From UBA7330 sp965243485 (GTDB taxonomy: Bacteria > Bacteroidota > Bacteroidia > Cytophagales > Cyclobacteriaceae), in contig CBDEVP010000001.1 of NCBI GenBank assembly GCA_965243485.1, forward strand, positions 3,906,001-3,970,000: a DNA stretch of 64,000 nucleotides. Direction: 5' to 3'. The notes beneath the pieces were generated by a model, which had not been told where the DNA came from, did no database searches, and saw only the letters and a list, made by a program, of their open reading frames with translations. Shown piece after piece: positions 50,905 through 59,849 of the stretch. A program made the position numbers and the translations under genes. Numbering within the stretch: the stretch's first letter is position 1; each line of letters opens with the position of its first letter.

Positions 50905-53900
50905 TCACCTCCCCAAATACGCAAACAGATCCCTGATCTGCTGGTCTGAGAGGGGGGTGAGGAGTCTTTCCGGCATGATGGAGGTTTTTTGGGGTTCCAT
51001 CTTGCTGATCTCTGATTCCGCCAAAGTGAGTTCTGTACCGCCGAAGGGCTGAATAATCACCTGACCACCGCTTTGGTCTTTGATGGTCCCCATGATGACC
51101 TGGCCGTCCGTTTTTTGGATAAGGTAATTGACATATCCTTCCCGGATGTCAGCATTGGGGTTTACAATGTTAAGCGTGAGGGTCTCCAGGTCCTTGCGGT
51201 CATAGCCGGTCAGCTCGGGACCAATGTCTCCACCTTTCCCAAAAAGCCGATGGCAGCTTTCGCAGCTTCGCTGGTAGATCAATTGTCCGGCTTCAGGGTC
51301 ACCGATTTTGGAAGCCAGGGCTTTTCGGACCCGCGCAAGCTCAATTTTCATCTCGTCGGCTGGTGTGGTCTTCAATTTAGGCCATCTGGATTCTAACAGG
51401 CTCACTAATTCGGGATCATCGAGCATTTTGATTTGCTGTAGAATATCAACGGGTATTTCCTCCTGCTTGATCTCCCGGGTTTCAAAGACTTTTTTCATAA
51501 GTTCATTGGCCCATGAGGCCCGGCTGGCAAACAAGCTCAGGGTCTCATACCTAAGGTCGGGCTCCGCTCTCATCTGAAACTGGTAGGCATCGGCCAGTGA
51601 CTTTCCAATTTCCGGGTCGTCATAATGCTTTAATGACTGGATGCTTGCCAATCTCAAAGCGGTTGAAGCTCCCTGGTTCCGGGCTATTTTAAGCAATACC
51701 GGAATCGATGAAGGCTGATCAATCTCGCCAAAGATCCGAACATAAGCCAACTGTTCCCGTAGGGGAGCATCCTGATCAGCGATGATTTCCAGTGCTTTGG
51801 TAGTAGCTTCCAATGAGTTTTGTCTCAATCCAAGTGCCAGCCTGCCTCCTCCATACTCAGCCTGGTATTGCTCCATGACACTGGCCAGGATAGGTGGAAT
51901 TTCTGTCAGATCCTTGCCTCGCAGTCCTTCCTGCAACCCATCCATAAGCACTTGTCTGGTATCATTGGATGGAGAAAGCTCCAGCAACCGTGCACAGGCC
52001 AGGTAATTCTCGTTGCCTCCTTCCAGGGCGTAGCGCTGGATCAGTCTATTAAGAATAAATTCTTTGACCAAAGGCTTGCCCCACAAATCTTTCTCCGCAA
52101 ATAAGCTTAAAATTGCCTTACGACCACTTTTTGCTTTTGATTCCACGGCCCACCAGATGAATAATCTGTTGTCGTTGTCAAATGCTGTCGACTCATTTTT
52201 CATCAGGTTAGCAATGATCGGTATGGCATCCGGTCCGGTCAGCCGTTTGGCAGTTGATGCCAGCTGGCTGATCACTTCAAGCTGTTTTTCTGATGCAGCC
52301 ATTGAAGCCAGTTTTTTAGCGACAGTAGGATCCAGCTTATTCTCAAACTGATCAGATAGCAATCGAACTCCCCACATCCTGACATAAGGGTCATCATGAT
52401 CTAATGCCGTCATTTGGGTTTCTTTGCCAAATCCTCCTGTCAGGTTGATCGCCCAAAGGGCTTCCAACGCTGTCTGGTCATCGCCGTTTTCAAACATCTC
52501 TTTCAATTGGGGCAAGATGGAGGGGTCCTTACGATCGCCAAGCAATCTCAATGCTTCCTGACGGTACCATTTGTTTTTATGCTTAAGTAAGTCCACTAAT
52601 TCCACACTGGAATAGGTACTTAGATCAAAGGGCTCAACCTTGGTTATTTTCTCACTTCTCAGACGGTAGATTCTTCCGGTGGTTTTATTCCAGGTATCCC
52701 GGGGATCTACATGCGACAATCTGCTGTCATACCAGTCTGCCAGGTAGACCCCGCCATCCGGCCCGGCCTTGATGTCTACAGGCCGGAACCACCGGTCTTC
52801 CGTTTTGATAATGATGGCTTCATCAATGTTTGAGAAAGTGGATCCTTTTTCTTCAAGTCTTGTCAGCTGGACATAGTTCTGTAACGGATTGATGGCAATG
52901 ATTTTGTCGTTATAAGCCTCCGGTAGCGTACCTCCTTCATATTTGATCCAGGCGTGGGTAAACCGCGTACGTTCACCGGTAAGGTCCATGCCCCTGATAA
53001 ACCCAAGCGCATACGGATTGGTCAGCGCACCATGTTTTCCCCAGTTCTTTTGATAATAGCCTCCCTGTTTGTAGTAAAAGCCTTTGAAAGCGCCATTGTC
53101 ACCGGAATATACTCTTCCTTTGGCATCTATCTCCACATGGAAAGTATTTCCACCCCCTTCGGCAAAGATTTCAAACACCTTGCTATTAGGATGATATCGC
53201 CAGATGGCCTGCCCTTTGAAGTGAACGTCCTTAGATGCCTTTGAATTGATGGTGGCATGCGTTGTGCTGCCCTGGGCACCATAGATCCAGCCATCCGGTC
53301 CCCAGCGGAGACTGTTAGCCACCGCGTGGGTATCTTCCAGCCCAAAGCCTGATAGATGAACCTCCGGTTTGTCATCCGGGATACCATCTCCATCGGGGTC
53401 AGAATAAGCCACGAGATAGGGTGGGGTTAGTACCCAGATATTCCCTCTGCCCAGGCAAACCCCTGTAGCGATATTGAGTCCTGTAATTGCATCGGTAGAT
53501 TTGTCATAGATTCCATCTTCATCGGTGTCCTCGAAGATGGTGATCTTATCCGCTCCACGAACACCCTGGGGTGGGGGATCAGGTATTTTGTTAAAAACCA
53601 CACGAGCCCAGTTGTCGATATCCACAATTTGCAGTCCTTCAGGATAGGGATACTGGTTGTATTGTACCACCCACAGTCTGCCCCGGTGATCGAACATGAT
53701 CTCAACCGGCTGATGGATTTGAGGTTCTGACAACACCAGGTCGATGGCCAGGTCATCAGCGATTTTGAAATTTTTAAGAGAAGCTTCAGGGGTTGTCGGC
53801 TTTGAGCCATCGGTCTGTGCGCCACGACCTTCGAAGGCTTCCATGTAATTTTTTACAGTCTCATTGCCGGCGATTTCATCGAGGGGGACGTTTCTGGCAG

Positions 53901-53973
53901 GATTATTAGAGTCAGAACAACTTATGAGCGCCAGGGCAAGAACTAAGGTTGATATGTGGGGTAGATTTTGCAA
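50905..53973 (-). CDS. PVC-type haem-binding lipoprotein with beta-propeller and HEAT repeats
   Basis: 1022 residues. The leader STLVLALALISC predicts lipidation at Cys19. Residues about 70-440 form a six-bladed-type propeller of the PVC membrane-bound dehydrogenase family (FDHRGRLWVVQY, DEDGIYDKSTDAITGLN, DPDGDGIPDD, GPDGWIYGAQGS). HEAT-like helices fill about 450-860. A cytochrome c domain ends the protein with CESCH near 915 and IGPELTG...; its distal Met would lie in the tail. Such proteins oxidise sugars or alcohols in the periplasm, passing electrons through the haem. Two Asp-rich turns suggest calcium binding. Monocistronic. Confidence 0.88.
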   Translation of the reverse strand: MQNLPHISTLVLALALISCSDSNNPARNVPLDEIAGNETVKNYMEAFEGRGAQTDGSKPTTPEASLKNFKIADDLAIDLVLSEPQIHQPVEIMFDHRGRLWVVQYNQYPYPEGLQIVDIDNWARVVFNKIPDPPPQGVRGADKITIFEDTDEDGIYDKSTDAITGLNIATGVCLGRGNIWVLTPPYLVAYSDPDGDGIPDDKPEVHLSGFGLEDTHAVANSLRWGPDGWIYGAQGSTTHATINSKASKDVHFKGQAIWRYHPNSKVFEIFAEGGGNTFHVEIDAKGRVYSGDNGAFKGFYYKQGGYYQKNWGKHGALTNPYALGFIRGMDLTGERTRFTHAWIKYEGGTLPEAYNDKIIAINPLQNYVQLTRLEEKGSTFSNIDEAIIIKTEDRWFRPVDIKAGPDGGVYLADWYDSRLSHVDPRDTWNKTTGRIYRLRSEKITKVEPFDLSTYSSVELVDLLKHKNKWYRQEALRLLGDRKDPSILPQLKEMFENGDDQTALEALWAINLTGGFGKETQMTALDHDDPYVRMWGVRLLSDQFENKLDPTVAKKLASMAASEKQLEVISQLASTAKRLTGPDAIPIIANLMKNESTAFDNDNRLFIWWAVESKAKSGRKAILSLFAEKDLWGKPLVKEFILNRLIQRYALEGGNENYLACARLLELSPSNDTRQVLMDGLQEGLRGKDLTEIPPILASVMEQYQAEYGGGRLALGLRQNSLEATTKALEIIADQDAPLREQLAYVRIFGEIDQPSSIPVLLKIARNQGASTALRLASIQSLKHYDDPEIGKSLADAYQFQMRAEPDLRYETLSLFASRASWANELMKKVFETREIKQEEIPVDILQQIKMLDDPELVSLLESRWPKLKTTPADEMKIELARVRKALASKIGDPEAGQLIYQRSCESCHRLFGKGGDIGPELTGYDRKDLETLTLNIVNPNADIREGYVNYLIQKTDGQVIMGTIKDQSGGQVIIQPFGGTELTLAESEISKMEPQKTSIMPERLLTPLSDQQIRDLFAYLGR

Positions 53974-54176
53974 TAAGTTGAATTCTACGACTAAAAATAG
54001 GGAATCCCTGGCTAAGTCATAGCATCACTTTATTATGATCAGATCAACTGGATTTTTTTATTAGGAAAAAAGACAAGGAAATGGTTTTAGTAGACAGTGA
54101 TACCTTGACTCCCTAAGGTAAGATTGAAGCATCCGGACGAAGGTCTGTGAGCCACCATTGCTATCAACTAAGTCAA

Positions 54177-54235
54177 TTCAACTCAAATGGGCTCATAGAC
54201 TAATCCCGAAGGGATGAAATGACTATAGCACAATT
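54177..54235 (+). repeat. Interspersed repeat, copy 2, with a row of CCGAAGG palindromes
   Basis: About 55 of 59 bases match 9984-10042. After it come further small palindromes with the same core: AACCCCGAAGGGGT (54252-54265), CACTCCTTCGGAGT (54367-54380) and ATCCCTTCGGGAT (54419-54431). The 641-base gap 53974-54614 between the cytochrome and esterase genes is made mostly of these repeats and holds no gene. Confidence 0.75.
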
Positions 54236-54614
54236 TGGATAAAGAAGAGTCTAACCCCGAAGGGGTGTCATGATATCCATTCAGATAAAAGTCGCTCTTG
54301 ATAATGTATCTCATATTCATCCAAAAATGGCATGTACTCTTGTGAGCATGTTCCGGCCATAACTATGTCACTCCTTCGGAGTTCAGCTTATTTTAATGAT
54401 GTTTTCTATAATTATTACATCCCTTCGGGATTACAATATAATCCGTTTTGTGTGTAAATAATCTAGTAATTAAAATAGGTAATCATTGTGGTGTTTGGTG
54501 GAGACACGTGAGCCACAGACCGTGGGTGTGGTAGCTTCCTTTGGGGATGGAGGTTGTGGGTAGGCTCTGTCTCTTTCGATAGATAAAATACTCCATCTAA
54601 TTAGGATGTAAGGG

Positions 54615-55568
54615 TTAAATTTTTTTCTTGAGAAACTCATTGACGTCCAGCCAGTGAATAAATGCATCAAACCATTTGTTGCTTGTTCGGTTAGGATTGC
54701 CAAGCCCAAATCCATGTCCTCCGTTTTGATATAAATGGAATTCAACCGGTATTTCGGCTTTGTACCATGATTCAATGATCCCAAACTGACCTCTGAATAA
54801 AAAGTCATTTGTTGCAATTACATTAAACATTGGAGGTGCATCAACGGGTACGTCCACAGATCCCATACCTCCGTAGATCGGTCCGATAAATGCCAGCTTC
54901 ATGGTCCTGGAGTTGAGGGTGCAATGCATGGTCAGGCCGGCACCTGCAGAAAAGCCAATCATCCCAATTCTCTCTGTGTCTACACCCCATTCTTTTGCAC
55001 GGTTAACGATCATTGCATAGGCAGCCTCAGCATCTTCCTGTTGGTTTGCCAGGTCTCTTTGTGGTGGACGTGGTGGTGCTGCATTTGAAGAAGTGTTGGA
55101 AGAGTCAGAGGCAGGTGGGAGTGTGCGGGGTCTATTCATCCAGGCGGCAAAGTCTTCCAAAGACTCATCGGTTGGAAAGAGCCGGTACTTCAACACGAAA
55201 GCAGCAATTCCCTGATTAGCTAAGGCTTCAGCGACTTCCCAGCCTTCATTGCCCATTGAAAGCCAGCGAAAGCCGCCTCCGGGAGCCACGATCACGGCTG
55301 CCCCATTGGCTTTTTTTGGATCAGGCAAGAATGGAGTAAGGGTAGCTTTCGTAATGTTGCGAGCCATCGGATCCCCCCATTGTCTGAACCAGGTTTCTGA
55401 AGCGGGCTGATCTTCAACACCTCCTGTATTAAGCGGGATGGCATTTGGCTCTTCTGGTGTTTCCAGTGGGTAGATGGTTCCGTCCTGTGCCATGGCCGTT
55501 TCAGTCAGGAGAAGCGCTAAAATCCACATAGTGACCTTAACTGAATTTTGTGATATATAAATCATCAT
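54615..55568 (-). CDS. Secreted alpha/beta-hydrolase (acetyl-xylan-esterase-like)
   Basis: 317 residues. The N-terminal hydrophobic segment TMWILALLLTETAMAQ is a signal peptide. An oxyanion-hole motif AAVIVAPGGGFRWLSMG (GGG type) and the nucleophile elbow GMIGFSAGAGL with its Ser are clear; NDFLF and GGHGFG hold the catalytic Asp and His. The insert DSSNTSSNAAPPRPP is a flexible loop. The pattern resembles BD-FAE and acetyl-xylan esterase-type carbohydrate esterases. It would remove acyl groups from polysaccharide in the periplasm. Stands alone. Confidence 0.88.
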   Translation of the reverse strand: MMIYISQNSVKVTMWILALLLTETAMAQDGTIYPLETPEEPNAIPLNTGGVEDQPASETWFRQWGDPMARNITKATLTPFLPDPKKANGAAVIVAPGGGFRWLSMGNEGWEVAEALANQGIAAFVLKYRLFPTDESLEDFAAWMNRPRTLPPASDSSNTSSNAAPPRPPQRDLANQQEDAEAAYAMIVNRAKEWGVDTERIGMIGFSAGAGLTMHCTLNSRTMKLAFIGPIYGGMGSVDVPVDAPPMFNVIATNDFLFRGQFGIIESWYKAEIPVEFHLYQNGGHGFGLGNPNRTSNKWFDAFIHWLDVNEFLKKKI

Positions 55569-55747
55569 GCTGGGGTTTAATGGGCAAGTAGATAAATATA
55601 TGTATTATTTACACTTATTAAAAGATCTTTGCATCCTTAATATCCTCTGCAAAAACAAATAAGGACCGATAGAGAGCGAATATGGGTGTGAAATAGGGTG
55701 GGTCAGATGATGATGGATAAATATGACTTTGAGAAAATGCACATTAA

Positions 55748-56371
55748 TCAAGGTTTCAATTGCTTTACATCGTTTCCAGTCAAATGCCGCACATTGCTTG
55801 TAATTTTCTCTGCCGGCCAGTCCCACCAGCGGATCTCCAGCAGATTTTTGATCTTTTCATCGGAAAATCGTTTGCGTATTTCCTTCGCCGGATTGCCACC
55901 AACAATTGCATAAGGGGCCACATCTTTGGTTACCACAGATTTTGTGGCAATGATCGCCCCATCACCGATTTGAACGCCGGGCATGATGGTCGCTCCAAAA
56001 CCTATCCAGACATCATTACCTACTACCGTGTCCTTTTTTTTGGGGTATTCCCTGCCCTCCATGGCATTCGACCAGTCTTTACCAAAAATGGCAAAGGGAT
56101 AAGTCGAAATAGATTCAGTCAGATGATTGGCACCATTCATGATGAAGGTCACGTCCGAGGCGATCATGCAGAACTTGCCAATCTTTAATTTATCCCCGGT
56201 GAAATCAAAAAGATATTTCACGTTCTTTTCAAAATTTTCAACCGTTTCAAAATCATCGTAGTAGGTATAGTCTCCAACAATGATGTTGGGATTCTTAATG
56301 ATGTTTTTCAGAAAACACAGACGATCATAGTTTTCGAGCGGGAATGTGGTATGCTTATCAGGGATGTTCAT
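55748..56371 (-). CDS. Vat/CatB-type xenobiotic O-acetyltransferase
   Basis: 207 residues, the usual size. A left-handed beta-helix of hexapeptide repeats (KIGKFCMIASDVTFIMNGANHLTESISTYPFAIFG, VVGNDVWIGFGATIMPGVQIGDGAIIATKSVVTKDVAPYAIVGGNPAKEIRKRF), with the catalytic-type His in the GANH segment. This is the group of streptogramin A and chloramphenicol acetyltransferases, using acetyl-CoA. Chromosomal members in environmental Bacteroidota need not confer resistance. No mobile element is adjacent. Confidence 0.9.
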   Translation of the reverse strand: MNIPDKHTTFPLENYDRLCFLKNIIKNPNIIVGDYTYYDDFETVENFEKNVKYLFDFTGDKLKIGKFCMIASDVTFIMNGANHLTESISTYPFAIFGKDWSNAMEGREYPKKKDTVVGNDVWIGFGATIMPGVQIGDGAIIATKSVVTKDVAPYAIVGGNPAKEIRKRFSDEKIKNLLEIRWWDWPAEKITSNVRHLTGNDVKQLKP

Positions 56372-56512
56372 TATTTCTTACAAACTGATATAATGGTAGT
56401 GAAATTTACGAAAGTAAAGGTAAAGTACCGATCGAAGTACCTGGTCATATGCCCGTCAGTGAACCCGTTCTTCCGGCAGACTCTGGCTTCCGATGGTGGG
56501 CAGGATCAGCTA

Positions 56513-56893
56513 TCATTTCATCGAAGCACTGCCAATCTTAAACTTCATCAATTCGGCAATTTGTTTAGCTCTGTAGAGTGCTTCCTGAGCTCTGGGACCA
56601 TGGAAATTTTCAGTCAGAGTAGCTTCCCACAGAGATAACCAACGATCGAAGTGCTCAACTCTCATCGTGGCTTTTTGATTCAACCGGATGTGTTTGATCA
56701 TCGGGTTTCCCTGATACCTTCTGTTTCCCAGCAGGGTTGTCTCCCAAAAATCATACATGACCGGAAGATGCTTTTTAAAATCCAGAGGGATAATGTCTGT
56801 GAAAAAGAAGCCAATCAAATCATCTTTTACAACTAGTTTGTAGAATTCATCAACCAGAAATTCAATGTCTCTTCTGTTTTCTATATCATTCAT
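56513..56893 (-). CDS. Group III truncated haemoglobin
   Basis: 126 residues. IEFLVDEFYKLVVKDDLIGFFFTD (helices A-B), FKKHLPVMYDFWETTLLGNRRYQG (helices E-F, with the distal region) and MIKHIRLNQKATMRVEHFDRWLSLWEATL, where the H in KHIRL-type segment is the proximal haem ligand and the W in WLSLW is family-conserved. It binds O2 or NO in the cytoplasm, probably for NO detoxification or redox sensing. Alone between the acetyltransferase and a membrane protein gene. Confidence 0.88.
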   Translation of the reverse strand: MNDIENRRDIEFLVDEFYKLVVKDDLIGFFFTDIIPLDFKKHLPVMYDFWETTLLGNRRYQGNPMIKHIRLNQKATMRVEHFDRWLSLWEATLTENFHGPRAQEALYRAKQIAELMKFKIGSASMK

Positions 56894-56950
56894 TTCCAGC
56901 TATGGGACACAGTTAAACATACTGTTTTTCAAAATGACCGGGATTGAAAT

Positions 56951-57685
56951 CTAATTCAGTACATCGTCAAAATATAACAGCAGCCAGTTCCATATCTCCT
57001 CTGGCTCATCCATGGTCTGGATGTTTGGGTATTGATTGTGCGCTGAGACGATGATCCTGTCAAAGGTTGTTGCATTGATCCCATAGATCTTGCACAATTT
57101 TTTTTTCACCGAATCCGTTTCGATAAATCGGGCATAGAATCCGGTTTCTGCACTGGACTCTATTGCATCACTGTATTTCCGCTGCTCTCTTGCATCTTTG
57201 CTAAATGCCGTGATGGGTCCGTAAAGGGTGAGACCTACACCGCCACTTTCGCCCGGGCCAACGGAGCCTGGCTTTATGGGTTCTTTCTCTGATTTTTCAA
57301 TACCAGCTATTTCCATGGATTCACCCTTTATATTCAGTGGTACTTTAAAATATGGATCCGAATATATGGTAACAGAAGGGAGGAGCAGTGAGTCTTCCGT
57401 GAGTTTCACCTTAAGGTAGTTCGTTAAATGGACCGACTCCACCACCAGTGATTCGGTGATAAAACCAACAAATGAAAAGGTAATGGAGTCACCCTTTCTG
57501 GCCAGCAGTTCAAATCTTCCGTTGACATTGCTGACTTTGCCCATGTTAAGGCTTTGGTTAGTGACATGCGCGAACCCCAAAGGATTTTCCTGGCCGTCGA
57601 TCACAATCCCCTGAATGGATTGCTGACCATACAAAGAGTAGAGACAAGCTAAAAAAAGAAATAAACCAATCAGTTGTTTCAGCAT
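56951..57685 (-). CDS. Secreted carboxypeptidase-regulatory-like domain protein
   Basis: 244 residues. Signal peptide LIGLFLFLACLYSLYG, then an 85-residue CarboxypepD_reg-like beta sandwich (SIQGIVIDGQENPLGFAHVTNQSLNMGKVSNVNGRFELLARKGDSITFSFVGF), the domain that usually opens TonB-dependent receptors. The remaining 150 residues are charged and end in helices with no barrel. It is a free-standing version, possibly an outer-membrane or periplasmic accessory protein; function unknown. Confidence 0.82.
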   Translation of the reverse strand: MLKQLIGLFLFLACLYSLYGQQSIQGIVIDGQENPLGFAHVTNQSLNMGKVSNVNGRFELLARKGDSITFSFVGFITESLVVESVHLTNYLKVKLTEDSLLLPSVTIYSDPYFKVPLNIKGESMEIAGIEKSEKEPIKPGSVGPGESGGVGLTLYGPITAFSKDAREQRKYSDAIESSAETGFYARFIETDSVKKKLCKIYGINATTFDRIIVSAHNQYPNIQTMDEPEEIWNWLLLYFDDVLN

Positions 57686-57867
57686 CCGGATACGAAATTA
57701 TGAATTCTACGATCGCTCTATACCTATTTAACATTTTTTTGGAGGAAAATGATCGGATGGAGGACATCCGTCATTGAAAGGTGGTAAGATGAGGATGCAG
57801 GCATACCATGGTTCTATAATCCGGCAAATTGATATAAATTGTAGGCAGAAACTCAACCATCATTACC

Positions 57868-59070
57868 ATGATCAGATCCCCATTCCTGTATCTTTTTATA
57901 TTCATCCTGTTTTTCGCCTGCTCGGGTCCGGGACCGGAAGAAAACCAAAAAACATGGTACAAAGGCAACCTTCATACCCATTCCTTCTGGAGCGACGGCA
58001 ATGACTTTCCAGAGATGATCATGGACTGGTACAAGTCAAATGGTTATGATTTCATTGTACTGTCGGACCACAACACCCTGGCAGAAGGAGAAAAGTGGAA
58101 AACACTGTCAGAAAAGCAGGAATTTATATTTGATAAGTACGTCGCAAAGTACGGTGAAAATCATGCGGAATCCAGAAGGGACAGCCTGGGTAGACTCGAA
58201 GTGAAGCTCAAGACCCTGGCGGAATATCGTCCCATGTTTGAAGAAGCGGGTGAGTTCCTGATCATTCAGTCCGAAGAAATTTCAGACCGTTTTGAGGATA
58301 AACCCATCCATATCAATGTGACGAATATTCAGAAGCTGATACAACCTCAGGGAGGAAATTCAGTATCTGATGTGATGCAAAACAACATCGACAAAGTGCT
58401 GGAGCAACGGGAAGAACTCGATGTACCGATGTTTCCGCACATCAACCACCCCAATTTTATCTGGGCCATCACGCCGGATGATATGATCAAACTGTCCGGT
58501 GAACGGTTTTTTGAAGTGTACAACGGGCATCCGCTGGTGCACAATTACGGAGACTCGCTCCGTCCTGGTATGGAAGCTCTGTGGGATTTGGTCCAGACTG
58601 CTTATTTGAAGGATGGAAAGCCATCCATCTACGGACTGGCGGTAGATGATGCTCACAGCTATCATAATTTTGGACCCAAGGACAGCAACCCAGGCAGGGG
58701 GTGGGTGATGGTCCATACGGATGAACTGAGTCCTGAAAAGCTTATTGAAGCCATGGAAGCGGGTGATTTCTATGCTTCGACAGGTGTCAATATGAAATCC
58801 ATCAAATTTGATGGGAGTACGTTAAAGTTGGAGGTTCTTCCGGATGAAGGGGTCAGCTATACCATTCAGTTCTTTGGTTCAAGGGACACTCAATCCGGAA
58901 CGGAAACTGGGGTATTGTTTGATGAGACTACAGGTACTACAGGTGAGTATTCACTAAAAGAAGGTGATTTGTATGTTCGGGCTAAAATTGTCAGCTCGAA
59001 GCCAAAGGAAAACCCATATCACCCGGATGACATGGAAGTAGCCTGGACGCAGCCGGTGGTCTTAAAATAA
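57868..59070 (+). CDS. PHP-domain metal-dependent phosphoesterase, lipoprotein
   Basis: 400 residues. The leader LYLFIFILFFAC predicts lipidation at Cys18. PHP motifs: GNLHTHSFWSDG (metal HxH), ISEEI-like QSEEISD, HINHPN and VDDAHSYHNFG near 270. A C-terminal beta domain of about 90 residues follows (VLPDEGVSYTIQFFGSRD...). PHP domains hydrolyse phosphate esters or act as histidinol phosphatase; exported versions occur in polysaccharide loci but have no proven substrate. Divergent from the carboxypeptidase-regulatory gene. Confidence 0.87.
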   Translation: MIRSPFLYLFIFILFFACSGPGPEENQKTWYKGNLHTHSFWSDGNDFPEMIMDWYKSNGYDFIVLSDHNTLAEGEKWKTLSEKQEFIFDKYVAKYGENHAESRRDSLGRLEVKLKTLAEYRPMFEEAGEFLIIQSEEISDRFEDKPIHINVTNIQKLIQPQGGNSVSDVMQNNIDKVLEQREELDVPMFPHINHPNFIWAITPDDMIKLSGERFFEVYNGHPLVHNYGDSLRPGMEALWDLVQTAYLKDGKPSIYGLAVDDAHSYHNFGPKDSNPGRGWVMVHTDELSPEKLIEAMEAGDFYASTGVNMKSIKFDGSTLKLEVLPDEGVSYTIQFFGSRDTQSGTETGVLFDETTGTTGEYSLKEGDLYVRAKIVSSKPKENPYHPDDMEVAWTQPVVLK

Positions 59071-59128
59071 CCTGAGTCCGAGGTGATAAAAACAAAAAAA
59101 ACCACGTATTGGAACTCATGCGGTTGGT

Positions 59129-59205
59129 CCCCGCCAGCTGGGTGGGGTCCCCGGGGCGAGCGATGGCCTTTTCGCTCACCCTGCCTAAAGGCATCCCTGA
59201 AGGGA
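59129..59205. other. Row of five short hairpins
   Basis: In 77 bases: CCCCGCC-AGCTG-GGTGGGG (59129-59147), palindrome CCCCGGGG (59149-59156), GAGCGA...TCGCTC (59158-59177), TGCC-TAAA-GGCA (59182-59193) and TCCCT-GA-AGGGA (59194-59205). The stretch is much richer in G+C than its surroundings. It lies in the 245-base gap after the PHP gene. It is not a simple terminator (no T tract) and not a known RNA I can name. Confidence 0.45.
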
Positions 59206-59315
59206 AGCCACCCCAGTGTCATACAGTTTTATGTATTTCAAAACCAAAGATTAAGCCTCAGATTACCGGGTCGCGAAGACGGTTTTTTTGTTACGTTTTT
59301 ATTGCAGAACTGTCG

Positions 59316-59849
59316 TTAAAATAAAGAGCCTTGCTTCACCAGTGCCCCTTCTAGCTCCAGCAGGTATTTCTTTCTCCAGACTTTTCCTCCGTATCCGACC
59401 ATCTCTCCATTGCTGCCGATCACCCGGTGGCAGGGGATGAGAATAGCCAGCCGGTTGTCTCCGTTAGCCTTGGCCATGGCCCTGATGGCTTTCGGATTAC
59501 CCAAAAGCTCCGATTGCCGGTGATAGGTGTGTACTTTTCCGTAAGGAATATCAAGGAGTGATTTCCAAACCTTTAACTGAAAAGGTGAGCCAGAGTATAC
59601 GATGGGTATATCAAATTTTTTTCTTCCGTGATGGAAGTATTCGTTGAGCTCCATTTTAAGCATACCAAATAGCCTATGTTCACCCTCTTCCAGTCCCGCA
59701 TCAAACAGTGACTTTACCCGATCTAGTTGAGTGGGCAGCATCCTGCGATCGTGGAACTCCAGCAAACAGATACCTTCATCTGTTGCCCCTGCAACCATCT
59801 CACCAATGGGTGTTTCAACTGTTTGTGTAATTACTTTATTCTTTTTCAC
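59316..59849 (-). CDS. ogt: Methylated-DNA-[protein]-cysteine S-methyltransferase
   Basis: 177 residues starting at GTG (59849), whose G is also the last base of the sulfatase stop TAG. The active site PCHRVIGSNGEMVGYGG carries the acceptor Cys, preceded by the helix-turn-helix region GKVHTYHRQSELLGNPKAIRAMAKANG. It takes the methyl group from O6-methylguanine irreversibly. It lacks the Ada regulatory domain. Last gene of a three-gene overlapping run behind a glycosidase-like gene and a sulfatase, a functionally odd partnership. Confidence 0.95.
   Translation of the reverse strand: MKKNKVITQTVETPIGEMVAGATDEGICLLEFHDRRMLPTQLDRVKSLFDAGLEEGEHRLFGMLKMELNEYFHHGRKKFDIPIVYSGSPFQLKVWKSLLDIPYGKVHTYHRQSELLGNPKAIRAMAKANGDNRLAILIPCHRVIGSNGEMVGYGGKVWRKKYLLELEGALVKQGSLF

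Noticed and set aside
54470..54817. Minus-strand open frame of 115 codons
   Set aside because: It overlaps the 3' part of the esterase gene in another frame, and its tail is made of intergenic repeat sequence.
55748..56371. Vat-like acetyltransferase considered as an acquired antibiotic-resistance gene
   Set aside because: No insertion sequence, integron or base-composition break is seen beside it; a chromosomal acetyltransferase of unknown substrate is the safer reading.
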